64,000 nucleotides of DNA from Ancrocorticia populi (GTDB lineage Bacteria; Actinomycetota; Actinomycetes; Actinomycetales; Actinomycetaceae), in assembly GCF_003123745.1 (NCBI RefSeq), contig NZ_QETB01000001.1:558001-622000 (forward strand), read 5' to 3'. Position 1 is the first letter of the stretch. Each line of letters begins with the position of its first letter. A program made the translations under genes and the position numbers. Positions 52,350 through 61,113 of this stretch are shown here, one piece after another. The notes below the pieces were generated by a model. The model saw only the letters and a program-made list of their open reading frames with translations, ran no database searches and was not told the DNA's origin.

Positions 52350-53189
52350 ATGCGACTCTTACGGTTTATTGTCAGTGGGCAGCCCGCTTTCGGATTTATT
52401 GACGAGGGCGAAACCCTCATCACCGAACTCTCCTCCTTAGATCCCTTCACAGAGACCGCGGCGTTCCTGCAGCGACCGGGCTCTATATCCAGCGCCGGGG
52501 TAAAGACAGCGGTGCGTGAATTGGAGCGAACGGGGCGCCGCTTTGACCTAGAGGATGTGCGCCTGCTCGCGCCGGTGGAGAAACCATCGAAGATCGTTGG
52601 TGTGGGCAAGAACTACGCTGACCACATCAAGGAGTTCGATAGCCAAACGCCCGAGGATCCGCTGCTGTTCCTCAAGCCCAGTACGGCGCTGATTGGCCCG
52701 GGTGATCCCATCATTTTGCCCGGATGGTCGCAGAAGGTGGATCATGAGGCGGAGTTGGCCGTCGTGGTTGGCAAAACTGCAAAGAACGTGACTCAGGATG
52801 AAGCCTTGGACTACGTACTGGGTTTCACGGTGGGCAACGATGTTTCGGCGCGCGATATGCAAAAGCGCGATGGGCAGTGGACGCGCGCGAAGGGCTTCGA
52901 TACCGCCTGCCCGCTCGGACCGTGGATCACGATCGATGAGGCGCTAGATCCCACGGATCTGCTGGTAACTGGGCGGGTCAACGGTGCGGTGAAGCAGACC
53001 TCTTCCACGGCGGCGATGCTGCATCCGGTTGCGGAGCTGATTGCCTTTGCTTCGGGTGTGTTCACGCTGCTGCCCGGGGACGTCATTCTGACCGGGACGC
53101 CAGCGGGGGTGAGCCAGCTTCACGGCGGCGATTCCGTGGAGGTGGCAGTGGCCGGAGTTGGTGCGCTGACGAATCCGGTAGTTGGATAG
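52350..53189 (+). CDS. Fumarylacetoacetate hydrolase-family protein
   Basis: The 279-residue protein has an N-terminal cap domain and the FAH core: KIVGVGKNYADHIKEF, FLKPSTALIGPGDPI, VDHEAELAVVVGK (metal-binding acidic residues), LGFTVGNDVSARDMQKRDGQ and PGDVILTGTPAGVSQ. Relatives hydrolyse or decarboxylate acylpyruvates and similar 2-oxo acids with Mg2+. It starts 27 bases after the transporter genes and may be in the same transcript, although no functional link is evident. Confidence 0.9.
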   Translation: MRLLRFIVSGQPAFGFIDEGETLITELSSLDPFTETAAFLQRPGSISSAGVKTAVRELERTGRRFDLEDVRLLAPVEKPSKIVGVGKNYADHIKEFDSQTPEDPLLFLKPSTALIGPGDPIILPGWSQKVDHEAELAVVVGKTAKNVTQDEALDYVLGFTVGNDVSARDMQKRDGQWTRAKGFDTACPLGPWITIDEALDPTDLLVTGRVNGAVKQTSSTAAMLHPVAELIAFASGVFTLLPGDVILTGTPAGVSQLHGGDSVEVAVAGVGALTNPVVG

Positions 53190-53194
53190 TTGAG

Positions 53195-53980
53195 CTAGCG
53201 GGTCAGGAGGTTGCGAAGGTCAGCTAGTTCGCTGGCATCTAGCCCAAGGCCGTCGCGCAGATAACCCTCGAAGCCGCCGAAGTGCGCATCTACTTCCGCG
53301 AAGGCCGTGTCAAGGTAGGATTTCTGGACGCTGATCAGTTCGTCGGCGATCTCAGGAGAAAGGCCGGCGGACAGGAAGCGTGCGGCTAAGGGTTCGAAGA
53401 GGGCGCGGACTGCGGGGTTCACGCTCAGATACTCCGCAAGGACGGAATCGTAAGGCACTCCTGCCGCGGACATGAGGATCGCGGTGGCCCATCCCGTGCG
53501 GTCTTTGCCGGCAGTGCAGTGGTAGAGCACTGGAGCGCCTTCGGCCTCAAGGACGATGCGGATCAGGCTCGCGTATCCTGCCGCTGCAACATCGTTGGAG
53601 ACGAGGTCCCGATACGTCTCCATCATCTTCTCGTGGGCGGCATCCAGCGTGAGAGAGGCGATCATCTTCGCCATCTCCTCGGTGGGCTGGCCGGGGATCG
53701 CTGCGGCAGATCCGGGAGCTCCGCCCAGAATGTCGATGCTGCGAAGGTGCGCGTTCGGTGGCAGGATGTCAGGTTTGCCTTCTGCTTCGGACGCCGTGCG
53801 TAGGTCTACAACGAACTCCAAGCCGAGGTTTGTCACGGCGGGATCGGTACGAACTCGCGGATCAATGGGTGCGGCCGAGCGGAAGAGGATGCCGCTTGCG
53901 AACGTCTTGCCACCGGCAACTGTCCAACCGCCCAGCTCGCGCAGGTTCGGCAGGGAGGGCGATGAGGGGAGGCTGTCCAT
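53195..53980 (-). CDS. Tyrosine-protein phosphatase (Y_phosphatase3-like)
   Basis: The 261-residue protein begins LRELGGWTVAGGKTFASGIL followed by FRSAA, the N-terminal block of bacterial/lipid-type dual-specificity phosphatases (LipA/MptpB-like). It carries the P-loop HCTAGKDRTGWATAIL with nucleophile Cys and invariant Arg, in CX5R form with an extra Lys. Possible substrates are phosphotyrosine or phosphoinositides. It converges on the FAH gene five bases away. Confidence 0.88.
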   Translation of the reverse strand: MDSLPSSPSLPNLRELGGWTVAGGKTFASGILFRSAAPIDPRVRTDPAVTNLGLEFVVDLRTASEAEGKPDILPPNAHLRSIDILGGAPGSAAAIPGQPTEEMAKMIASLTLDAAHEKMMETYRDLVSNDVAAAGYASLIRIVLEAEGAPVLYHCTAGKDRTGWATAILMSAAGVPYDSVLAEYLSVNPAVRALFEPLAARFLSAGLSPEIADELISVQKSYLDTAFAEVDAHFGGFEGYLRDGLGLDASELADLRNLLTR

Positions 53981-54001
53981 CTGATAAGTATATTGAGTTG
54001 C

Positions 54002-54709
54002 TCAGATGATGACGATTCCGTCCTCCGGCCAATCGCGTACCTGAGTGGCGTCCGGCGCGAGATTCGTGGCCTGAGTGAGGAAGATCGGGCGCCCATTTTG
54101 ATTGACAATGCCCTCGTGGACGGGCAGCGCGATACGCGGGCGGGTGTTCCGCAGGAAATCGATCGTTTCGCTCATCTTTGACCAGGGTGCCACCACCGCA
54201 AAGGCGAGCACGTCAATGTCCTGAAACTCGGGCTCGGGCACGAGCGAATCGCCCGTGACGCCCAGCCGCTTCTCATCTGGAGCTTCAATCACTAGGCCAG
54301 AGTTGCCCACGCGGGGGATATCGGGGTGGATCACGGCGTGCAGGCCGCCAATCGCGCTCACCTTCACCTGTCCCACCTGATAGCTACTTCCGGCAGGAAG
54401 CGGTACCACTTCTTTGCCACGCGCGGGTGCCTGGCCCGGTCCGGCAGCGGGGCCATCGGCCTGTCCAACGATCTGGGCCGCCGCCTCGGGCTCGGCCAAT
54501 ACGGCGGCGCGAGGATTAGCGGCCAAGATTTCGCTCAGCAGATCTGTATCGCAATGATCAGCGTGCTGATGAGTGATAATCACAGCGTCTAGGCCAGTTG
54601 GGGCGATCTCTCGGACCTTGCTGGCGCTGAAGTTCCCCGGATCGATCAGAATCCGTGCGCCGGAGATATCAACGAGTAGACACGAATGGTCAAGGTGTTG
54701 GATCTTCAT
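54002..54709 (-). CDS. Metallo-beta-lactamase-fold hydrolase (UlaG-like)
   Basis: ATG 54709 gives the family start MKIQHLDHSCLLVDISGARI and a 235-residue protein with the metal motif THQHADHCD (HxHxDH), a G-x-x-x-V-H block HAVIHPDIPRVGNSGLVIEA and GDSLVPEPEF. It resembles UlaG/YycJ-like proteins, whose substrate varies. An upstream extension to 54835 has no family character. It follows the beta-helix lipoprotein gene by 43 bases and may share its transcript. Confidence 0.85.
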   Translation of the reverse strand: MKIQHLDHSCLLVDISGARILIDPGNFSASKVREIAPTGLDAVIITHQHADHCDTDLLSEILAANPRAAVLAEPEAAAQIVGQADGPAAGPGQAPARGKEVVPLPAGSSYQVGQVKVSAIGGLHAVIHPDIPRVGNSGLVIEAPDEKRLGVTGDSLVPEPEFQDIDVLAFAVVAPWSKMSETIDFLRNTRPRIALPVHEGIVNQNGRPIFLTQATNLAPDATQVRDWPEDGIVII

Positions 54710-54752
54710 ATGTCTCACCGTAGCAATCCGGGCGGCGGTCTGGAAGAGATTT

Positions 54753-56030
54753 CTAGCCAATGCTGACGTCTCCGCTTGTCTCTCCATCGATGGCCCCGTC
54801 GCTGCCCAAAGCCACCTCAATGGCCGAGCTGTCACCCGCCGTGACCGAACCCGAAAGCTCAGAGCCCGCCACGCTCCACGTGACGTCCGCGCCGTTAGAT
54901 CCTTCGGTGCCCCACCGACCCTCGTCGGCTATCGCCAGCGCTCCGGAAGACGAATCGACCGTCACGTTGCTCAGATCTAGGTCAGCCGTAGTGTTCGTGA
55001 AGTAGAAGACCGGGCCGTCGCCGGTGTAGGCGATCGAGGAATCCCAGATGGCGGCCGAACCGAGGCTATCGGCGGCGTCCTCATCGGCCGCGTCCCCGGA
55101 CATTGACTGGTAGATCATTAGGGCGTTGCCGCCGCCTGAAGTGACATCTGCGTTAGAGAGGGTCGCTGAGTTCCTGCCCTCCACAACGATCACCTGAGAT
55201 TGGGCCGATGTGCCGGAAAGTCCGTCTACGGTGATCGCGCCGGTGGAGTAGATGAGCGGGCTGTCATCGCCGTTCGTGTTGAACACGTTGGTCCCGGTCA
55301 CGTCCACGGACCCGCCTCCACGGTCCGTCGCCACGGCCGCGGAGTGTGCGTCTTGGGTTGTGATGGTCATGTCGGACGCGGTGATCGCACCGCCGTAGGT
55401 GGCGTGCAGACCGCGCGAGGAATTGCCGCTGGTCTCGATGGTTGTGTTTGAGACGGTGGCCTCGCCCGAATCGACGGCTACCACCGCGTTCGAGCCGGAC
55501 GAATCCGAGGTGATCGTTGACCCATCCACGGTGGCAGAGCTGCCTTCGCCCACCACCACGATTGCCGAATTGGCACCGTAGAAGTTGTATTCGTCCGAAA
55601 CGTCGTCTGAACTCTCGGAATCGTTGGAAGCCGCGTCCCCCGATTTCGTGATGGTTGCGTCCGAGACGGCGAGGCTTCCTCCATTAACGACGACGAAAAC
55701 CGCTTCATCCGCCTCCGCCGCCTCATATGTCCCGCCCGAGATCGTGGCATCAATATCGTCCACAAGGTATGCGGCGTTGTACGTGACCTCTGTGTCTCCA
55801 ACGGTCACCGTGACGGATCCAGCGCTCAGCTCGGTGTTGGTTGCCGCGACTTCTGTTGCTGTGGATACTGTTTGTGACGTATCCGTAGCCGTGCTGGATG
55901 CGCCGCAGGCGCCAAGGCTGAGAATCAGAAGCCCTGCGGCGCCAACGCCGATGATCTTCTGCCCGCGGTGGTACGTTGCTGTGGGCTTGAGTTCGTTCTG
56001 CCATGCCGGTTCTGGAAGTTTCTGTTCCAT
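54753..56030 (-). CDS. Secreted lipoprotein with beta-helix-like Ser/Thr/Asp-rich repeats
   Basis: The 425-residue protein has an unusually long polar N-tail (22 residues), then hydrophobic GVGAAGLLILSL and lipobox LGAC. The mature part is acidic and repetitive, with turns of about 20-25 residues built on patterns like SGSNAVVAVDSGEATVSNTT, SSRGLHATYGGAITASDMTI and GGNALMIYQ, suggesting a right-handed beta-helix. No LPxTG anchor is seen. It may be a surface adhesin or carbohydrate-binding shell. An AGGAGG five bases before the ATG predicts strong translation. No relative is recognised by name. Confidence 0.72.
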   Translation of the reverse strand: MEQKLPEPAWQNELKPTATYHRGQKIIGVGAAGLLILSLGACGASSTATDTSQTVSTATEVAATNTELSAGSVTVTVGDTEVTYNAAYLVDDIDATISGGTYEAAEADEAVFVVVNGGSLAVSDATITKSGDAASNDSESSDDVSDEYNFYGANSAIVVVGEGSSATVDGSTITSDSSGSNAVVAVDSGEATVSNTTIETSGNSSRGLHATYGGAITASDMTITTQDAHSAAVATDRGGGSVDVTGTNVFNTNGDDSPLIYSTGAITVDGLSGTSAQSQVIVVEGRNSATLSNADVTSGGGNALMIYQSMSGDAADEDAADSLGSAAIWDSSIAYTGDGPVFYFTNTTADLDLSNVTVDSSSGALAIADEGRWGTEGSNGADVTWSVAGSELSGSVTAGDSSAIEVALGSDGAIDGETSGDVSIG

Positions 56031-56103
56031 GGTTCCTCCTCTTGGAATGCCTCCAATTTAGGAACCGCAGATGTGCCGGAGATTCGGCGCTCCTGTGTAG
56101 AAC

Positions 56104-56820
56104 TTATGAAAGTTCGCTGCCGAGTACGGCCCCGATCGAATCGTGCAGCACGAGAGTGGCGATCTGATCGGCGGGCGTGGCCTGCTTATTGATGAGGATC
56201 AGGTTGTCACCCTCGAAATAATGGATGAGGCCAGCGGCCGGATACACGGTAAGCGAGGTGCCGCCCACGATCAGCGTGTCCGCCGCAGCGAGCTGGGTGC
56301 ATGCCTCGCGCAGCATCTTCTCACTGAGTGCTTCCCCGTACAGAACTACGTCCGGCTTGATGATTCCCCCGCACGAACACACCGGCACGCCCGAGGTTTC
56401 GAGGATCTGATCAAGCGTGTAGTGCCTGCCGCAGTCCATGCATGTGTTGGACAGAACCGAGCCGTGCAACTCAAGCACGTGTCGCGATCCTGCCACCTGA
56501 TGTAAGCCGTCGATGTTCTGCGTGATGATGGCGGTGAGCTTGCCTTCGGCCTCTAGACGCGCCAACGCCCGGTGCGCAGCATTGGGCTGGGCGTTGGGGT
56601 GGAGGATCTTGGTGCGGTAGAACTCGAAGAACTCATCCGGGTGATCCATGAAGAACTCATGGCTGAGTACTTCCTCGGGAGGAACAGAGGTGCCGCTTGA
56701 CTGGCTGTACAGGCCGCTGCCCGAGCGGAAATCCGGGATGCCGCTCTCTGTGGAAACGCCCGCGCCTCCCAAGAAGACGATTCGTTTGCTTGTATCTAGG
56801 ATCTCGCTGAGCTCACTCAT
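56104..56820 (-). CDS. cobB: NAD-dependent protein deacylase, sirtuin (CobB/NpdA-like)
   Basis: The 238-residue sirtuin has the NAD loop VFLGGAGVSTESGIPDFRS, the TQNIDGLHQVAGS block, catalytic HGS followed by the first zinc pair CMDC, and the second pair in VCSCGG. The closing GTSLTVYPAAGLIHYF is also standard. It removes acetyl or longer acyl groups from lysine using NAD+. It is followed on the same strand by the lipoprotein gene after 73 bases. Confidence 0.93.
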   Translation of the reverse strand: MSELSEILDTSKRIVFLGGAGVSTESGIPDFRSGSGLYSQSSGTSVPPEEVLSHEFFMDHPDEFFEFYRTKILHPNAQPNAAHRALARLEAEGKLTAIITQNIDGLHQVAGSRHVLELHGSVLSNTCMDCGRHYTLDQILETSGVPVCSCGGIIKPDVVLYGEALSEKMLREACTQLAAADTLIVGGTSLTVYPAAGLIHYFEGDNLILINKQATPADQIATLVLHDSIGAVLGSELS

Positions 56821-56843
56821 GCTTCCATCCTACGAGCCTGAGA

Positions 56844-57413
56844 CTAGCCCAGTCCGGAGAACCGATCGAGCGATTCGCGCACGTGGCCTCGCATGATGAT
56901 GGCCAGCTTGTCCACCAGTTTCGTTGGATCTACTCTCATTCCGTCCGCGAGCCAGTGAAGGAGATGGCCTAGTACGGACAGCGTGTAGTGATCAATGATG
57001 AAGGCGCGGTCCGCGGAATCGAGTCGACGATCTGCTTCGAGCTCGGTTACGATCGCCTCCATCATGGCCTGCAATGTCTTGTAAAAGAACCGTTCGAGCT
57101 TGCGATGGCTTAGCGAGTTCACTACGGCGTAGACCTGATCGCGGTGCCTTTGCATGTATAGCAGCATTGCCTTGAAACCATCCGACCACTCGCCATAGCT
57201 GGCGTGAGCCATGATGTGATTGGCTACTTCGGTCTCGAACACCCACACGGCTAGTTCGTATACGTCGGCGAAGTGATAGTAGAAAGCCTGCCGCGTGATC
57301 CCGATCTGATTCGCGAGCGAAGATACCGTCACCTTATCGAGTGGCCGTCCCTCCAACTGTTGCTTGAGGGCAAGCCCGAGCGCCTCTTTGGTGCTGGGAG
57401 CCGTGGTGGTCAT
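56844..57413 (-). CDS. TetR/AcrR-family transcriptional regulator (DhaS-like)
   Basis: The 189-residue protein has the TetR helix-turn-helix in VTVSSLANQIGITRQAFYYH followed by FADVYELA. Its ligand domain, YGEWSDGFKAMLLYMQRHRD and HYTLSVLGHLLHWLADGMRV, resembles the DhaS/TetR_C_8 group. It is divergent from the DUF5692-like gene, and a GGACGAATGTCC palindrome lies 25 bases from its start. The same motif recurs at 58611 and 60892, so its regulon probably includes the neighbouring dehydrogenase genes. Confidence 0.88.
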   Translation of the reverse strand: MTTTAPSTKEALGLALKQQLEGRPLDKVTVSSLANQIGITRQAFYYHFADVYELAVWVFETEVANHIMAHASYGEWSDGFKAMLLYMQRHRDQVYAVVNSLSHRKLERFFYKTLQAMMEAIVTELEADRRLDSADRAFIIDHYTLSVLGHLLHWLADGMRVDPTKLVDKLAIIMRGHVRESLDRFSGLG

Positions 57414-57437
57414 TCGATCCCTCTATACATAACTGTG

Positions 57438-57449
57438 GGACGAATGTCC
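57438..57449. promoter_or_regulatory. TetR-type operator 1 (GGACGAATGTCC)
   Basis: GGAC and GTCC arms around GAAT, extended to GGGAC/GTCCC by one more base on each side (57437-57450). It lies in the 198-base divergent region between the tetR gene and the membrane protein gene. A T7 run at 57494-57500 also lies in this gap. Confidence 0.6.
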
Positions 57450-57611
57450 CGAAAGGCAGATTTTCGCCGACCGATGAACGGAGTGAACCGGCTATTTTTT
57501 TACACTATCGGCAGACTGTCCGTCGTCTCCGCTTTCGCGAAAATCCTAGCATGAGAAGTGAAAACAGAGGCGTGAAGGGCGCCTCGCCATAACCTCCTCA
57601 GCGTTGAGAAA

Positions 57612-58610
57612 GTGAAGAAAATGTTCCTGTTCGAATCAATTCCGTGGCAATCATGGGTGGCCTGGCTGGTGGTACTTGCCGCGCTCATTGGCTTCAACGA
57701 ACTCACCCGCCGGTATCGCGCCGCCGCGTGGGCGATGTTCATCGTTCTCCCGATCGTGCTCACCATTTTTGTATGGCCAACAACGGCCGGGGCCGATTCA
57801 TCCACTGGAACCTGGTTCCACTGGGTCAAGGTGTACTCGGCTCTAGCTGGAGTGCTCGGCTTCATGCTGATCCGCTACCACAAGAAGGTTGCGGCAAATA
57901 AGTGGGTTCTCATTTTCCCTGCGGCCATCCTTGCCATCAATATCACCGAGGCGTGCATCCGTGACTTCCAGGTGGGTGCCATGGGAGCAGACGGCGTCAT
58001 TGACGGCGTCTACATGCTCTCTGGTTCATGGAACTGGATGAACGGCATAGCTGGCCTCATCAACCTCATCACGATCTGCGGCTGGTTCGGAATCTTTGTT
58101 AGCCGCGATAAGTCGAAGGACATGATCTGGCCGGATATGCTCTGGTTCTGGATCATCGCTTACGACCTGTGGAACTTTGCTTACGTGTACAACTGCGTGG
58201 GTGACCACTCGTTCTACGCCGGTGCTGCACTTCTTATCTCCTGTACCATTCCGGCTTTCTTCATCAAGAAGGGCGCCTGGCTCCAGCACCGCGCCTCCAC
58301 ACTGGCCCTATGGATGATGTTCACGATGGCCGTGCCGTCCTTCGTCACGGACTCGGACTACGCGGTTGCCGCCTCCGGCAAGCCCGCCGCCCTTTTCACC
58401 GTCTCGGCTCTGGCGCTTGCCGCAAATGTGGCTGTGTTGGTTTACCAGATCCACACCATCAGGACGCGCAAGCGCAACCCGTTGAGCGACGAAATCTACT
58501 CGCACCTGCCTGCCTATCAGGAAGTGCGCGATGCGAATCTTGAGAAAGATGAGGACGCAAGCAACTTCGTCGTCGAAACAAAAAAGCCAACGGCAACCAC
58601 TCGTCATTAA
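57612..58610 (+). CDS. DUF5692-like multi-pass membrane protein
   Basis: The 332-residue protein has about nine helices starting FESIPWQSWVAWLVVLAALI and is rich in Trp. It has NITEACIRDFQVGAMG, GSWNWMNGIAGLINLITICG, MIWPDMLWFWIIAYDLWNFA and a polar C-tail. I recall this pattern as the DUF5692 family, of unknown function. GTG 57612 and ATG 57621 are both possible starts; the latter has a better AG-rich leader. It is divergent from the TetR gene and flanked by two copies of the putative TetR operator, so it is likely the main target. Confidence 0.75.
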   Translation: MKKMFLFESIPWQSWVAWLVVLAALIGFNELTRRYRAAAWAMFIVLPIVLTIFVWPTTAGADSSTGTWFHWVKVYSALAGVLGFMLIRYHKKVAANKWVLIFPAAILAINITEACIRDFQVGAMGADGVIDGVYMLSGSWNWMNGIAGLINLITICGWFGIFVSRDKSKDMIWPDMLWFWIIAYDLWNFAYVYNCVGDHSFYAGAALLISCTIPAFFIKKGAWLQHRASTLALWMMFTMAVPSFVTDSDYAVAASGKPAALFTVSALALAANVAVLVYQIHTIRTRKRNPLSDEIYSHLPAYQEVRDANLEKDEDASNFVVETKKPTATTRH

Positions 58611-58622
58611 GGACTAATGTCC
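58611..58622. promoter_or_regulatory. TetR-type operator 2 (GGACTAATGTCC)
   Basis: This palindrome begins right after the stop codon of the membrane protein gene and lies about 170 bases upstream of the short-chain dehydrogenase reading frames. It matches operator 1 at 11 of 12 bases. Confidence 0.6.
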
Positions 58623-58845
58623 TAACTGTGCAGCGGGCCTCCTTTCCTTCGGGGATTGGGGGCCTGCCGCCATATTTGGGGTATAGAGGCAGGGTGACCG
58701 CAAAGCTAATCTGGAGACGTAGGTCACACGGACCTGCGTAAACCACATGAAGTGGTGGGGTAAAGAAAGGTGATGTCATGACAACGCGCCAGCGGCCAAG
58801 CCTTACGAGGAAGAGATCCTCACGGGCAGGTTTGAAGGCAAAACA

Positions 58846-59565
58846 GTGATTGTGACCGGTGCTGCCTCAGGCATTGGATTAGCGACAACGCTACGGATTG
58901 CGCGGGAGGGCGGCCGCGTAATTGCCGTGGATCTTAATGAGGAAGGGCTTGCGGCTCTAAAGGAGGAGCACGCGAACCGGGACATCGTGACCGTTACGGC
59001 CGATATTGGGGAGAATGAGGACGTTGCGCGTGTAATCGAGGCATGCAACGGGCAATGCGACGGGCTCACTAACAACGCGGGGATCATGGATAAGTTCGTC
59101 CCGATTGGCGAAGTATCCGATGAGATGTGGGAGAAGGTCTTCCACGTGAACGTTCTAGGGACAATGAAGATGACGCGCGCCGTCATCCCGTTGATGCTCG
59201 GGGCAGGGCATGGGTCAATCTGCAACACCGCATCGATGGGCGGCATCGTGGGAGGCGCCGCCGGGGCCGCCTACCCAGCCTCCAAATTCGCCGTTGTTGG
59301 GATCACGAAAAACACATCGTTCATGTACGCGCCGAACAACATTCGTGTGAATGCCGTGGCGCCGGGAGCCGTCCGGACCAACATCGGCGGCGATTTCGCT
59401 TCGCATCTGGCGCTGGCTCGGGTTGGGCCGCGCATGCAGGTGGTTGTGCCGCCACCCGCCGCGCCAGAGGAGATAGCCGCCGCCATCACGTTCCTGCTTT
59501 CCGATGATTCGGCAAACGTGACGGGCGCGGTTTTGCCATCGGATGGCGGGTGGTCTGCGGCTTAG
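58846..59565 (+). CDS. Short-chain dehydrogenase/reductase with a frameshifted N-terminus
   Basis: The SDR core is complete: TGAASGIG cofactor loop, NNAG, the Ser of NTASMGG and YPASK. From GTG 58846 (AAGG seven bases upstream) the product is 239 residues. Sequence before it in the same frame (AKPYEEEILTGRFEGKT) also reads as SDR but has no start. The well-placed ATG 58778 (AGAAAGG upstream) is one base out of frame and encodes 23 residues ending in TGA that overlaps the GTG as GTGA. So either an old frameshift or a coupled leader peptide controls it. Substrate unknown. Confidence 0.82.
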   Translation: MIVTGAASGIGLATTLRIAREGGRVIAVDLNEEGLAALKEEHANRDIVTVTADIGENEDVARVIEACNGQCDGLTNNAGIMDKFVPIGEVSDEMWEKVFHVNVLGTMKMTRAVIPLMLGAGHGSICNTASMGGIVGGAAGAAYPASKFAVVGITKNTSFMYAPNNIRVNAVAPGAVRTNIGGDFASHLALARVGPRMQVVVPPPAAPEEIAAAITFLLSDDSANVTGAVLPSDGGWSAA

Positions 59566-60884
59566 TCCGGGTTCGGATCGATGATCTTTGGCCGCCGGGC
59601 AGCGATGTAGGGTGTTTCTCCGACGATCGCATTGTGGCTATGCCACAGCAGGTATTTCAGGCTCAGGTTCGTCATCGTGGCGAACCGGTTACGGTTTGAG
59701 AGCAGCTGCTGGATGTGCACAACAACCCAGATCACCCAAGCGGGTAGTCCCTTGACGCGAATCGGATTCTTTGTGGGCAGCCCCTTAATCTCTGCGATCG
59801 CAGCGGCACGGCCGATCGTGGCCATCGTGCCCTTATCCGTGTAGGAGAACGGCTTGGGGGCTGGCTGGCCAGAGACGGCTGCGGAAATCACTGCGGCCAC
59901 ATGCTGACCGCCCTGGATCGCTGGCTGAGCCAACTGGGGGAGGGCCGCGTCCGGGTTGATCGAGACGTCTCCAACAGCGAACACGTTGGGAAGGCCGCGG
60001 ACGCGCTGATGGCCGTCCACTTCAATCCTGCCGCCGCGCCCTTGGGGAAGGCCCCACTTGGAGATCGACGAATGCGCTGTCACCCCTGAAGCCCAAATGA
60101 CGATGGGAGTTTCAAGGAAGGTCTGCTCACCCTCGTGCTCAACTACTACGCCCTTTTCGGTAACCTCCTTGACGGCGGTCCCGAGCCGTAGGTTCACACC
60201 GCGCTCGCGGAGAGCTTCGGCGGAGTATTCGCGCAGAGACTCATCGAACGGCCCGAGCACGGCCGGACCCATTTCCACAAGTGTGATCTCAATGCGGGAG
60301 GAATCAAGTTCGGGATAGGTAACGGGCAAGTCATTGTTGCGCATCTCAGCGAGTGCTCCGGCGGTTTCAACTCCCGTTGGTCCGGCGCCCACAACCACGA
60401 TCCTCAGGTCACGATCATGATCGTTCATTGCCGAATCCTCGAATTCGGCGAAGATCTTATCGCGCAGCTTGAGTGCCTGAGAGCGGCGGTACAGAGGCAT
60501 GGAGTGCTCGCGTGCCCCAGAGATCCCGAAGAAGTTGGCGGTGACTCCGGTGGCGATGATGAGGTAGTCGTACATCACCACGACGTTGCCGTCCAATACG
60601 ATTTCACGCTGATCGTGATTCATGTACAGGACCGTTCCGCGAACGAAGCGGACGTTATCCTGCTTGGCACGGATGGCGCGGAGGAACCACGTAATGTCGC
60701 CGGGATTGAGCGCGGCAGTTGCCACCTGATAAAGGAGCGGCTGGAAGGTGTTGTAGGTATGCCGATCGATGAGGGTGATGTCCACATCGGCATCCTTGAG
60801 TTTGCGGACCGCAGTCAGTCCGGCGAAGCCGCCACCAATAACCACAACGTGTGGGCGCTTTCCGGCCCGTGCTTTCTCCTGCAT
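59562..60884 (-). CDS. ndh: Type II NADH dehydrogenase (NDH-2)
   Basis: The 440-residue flavoprotein has the FAD loop VVIGGGFAGLTAVRKL, PLLYQVATAALNPGDI, the NADH loop VVVGAGPTGVETAGALAEM and the quinone-side NVFAVGDVS plus QPAIQGGQHVA. C-terminal amphipathic and hydrophobic segments (LPAWVIWVVVHIQQLL) anchor it to the membrane. It passes electrons from NADH to menaquinone without pumping protons. A copy of the TetR-type operator lies eight bases before its ATG, so it is probably repressed by that regulator. Confidence 0.93.
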   Translation of the reverse strand: MQEKARAGKRPHVVVIGGGFAGLTAVRKLKDADVDITLIDRHTYNTFQPLLYQVATAALNPGDITWFLRAIRAKQDNVRFVRGTVLYMNHDQREIVLDGNVVVMYDYLIIATGVTANFFGISGAREHSMPLYRRSQALKLRDKIFAEFEDSAMNDHDRDLRIVVVGAGPTGVETAGALAEMRNNDLPVTYPELDSSRIEITLVEMGPAVLGPFDESLREYSAEALRERGVNLRLGTAVKEVTEKGVVVEHEGEQTFLETPIVIWASGVTAHSSISKWGLPQGRGGRIEVDGHQRVRGLPNVFAVGDVSINPDAALPQLAQPAIQGGQHVAAVISAAVSGQPAPKPFSYTDKGTMATIGRAAAIAEIKGLPTKNPIRVKGLPAWVIWVVVHIQQLLSNRNRFATMTNLSLKYLLWHSHNAIVGETPYIAARRPKIIDPNPD

Positions 60885-60891
60885 GTTTCTA

Positions 60892-60903
60892 AGACTAATG
60901 TCC
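60892..60903. promoter_or_regulatory. TetR-type operator 3 (AGACTAATGTCC)
   Basis: It matches GGACTAATGTCC at 11 of 12 bases and lies between the ndh start codon and its likely promoter, where bound repressor would block transcription. The remaining gap to 61113 has no other feature I can identify. Confidence 0.6.
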
Positions 60904-61113
60904 TAGGTGGGGCACTTCTAGAGTGTGTTCGCGTGTGGTTTAACACGGGAAAACTCTTGACGAAACGACGGCGCAAGGAATGCGCACCACCCTGCCAGTA
61001 GCAGCGCACCTACCGGTGGATTAGCCCATGACACCGCGCCAAGACTTCCAGCCCGGAAATCACGTCGCGCCCACCGTAGCCGAGCCGGGCCTCGCGGACT
61101 TCCAGCGCGAAAC

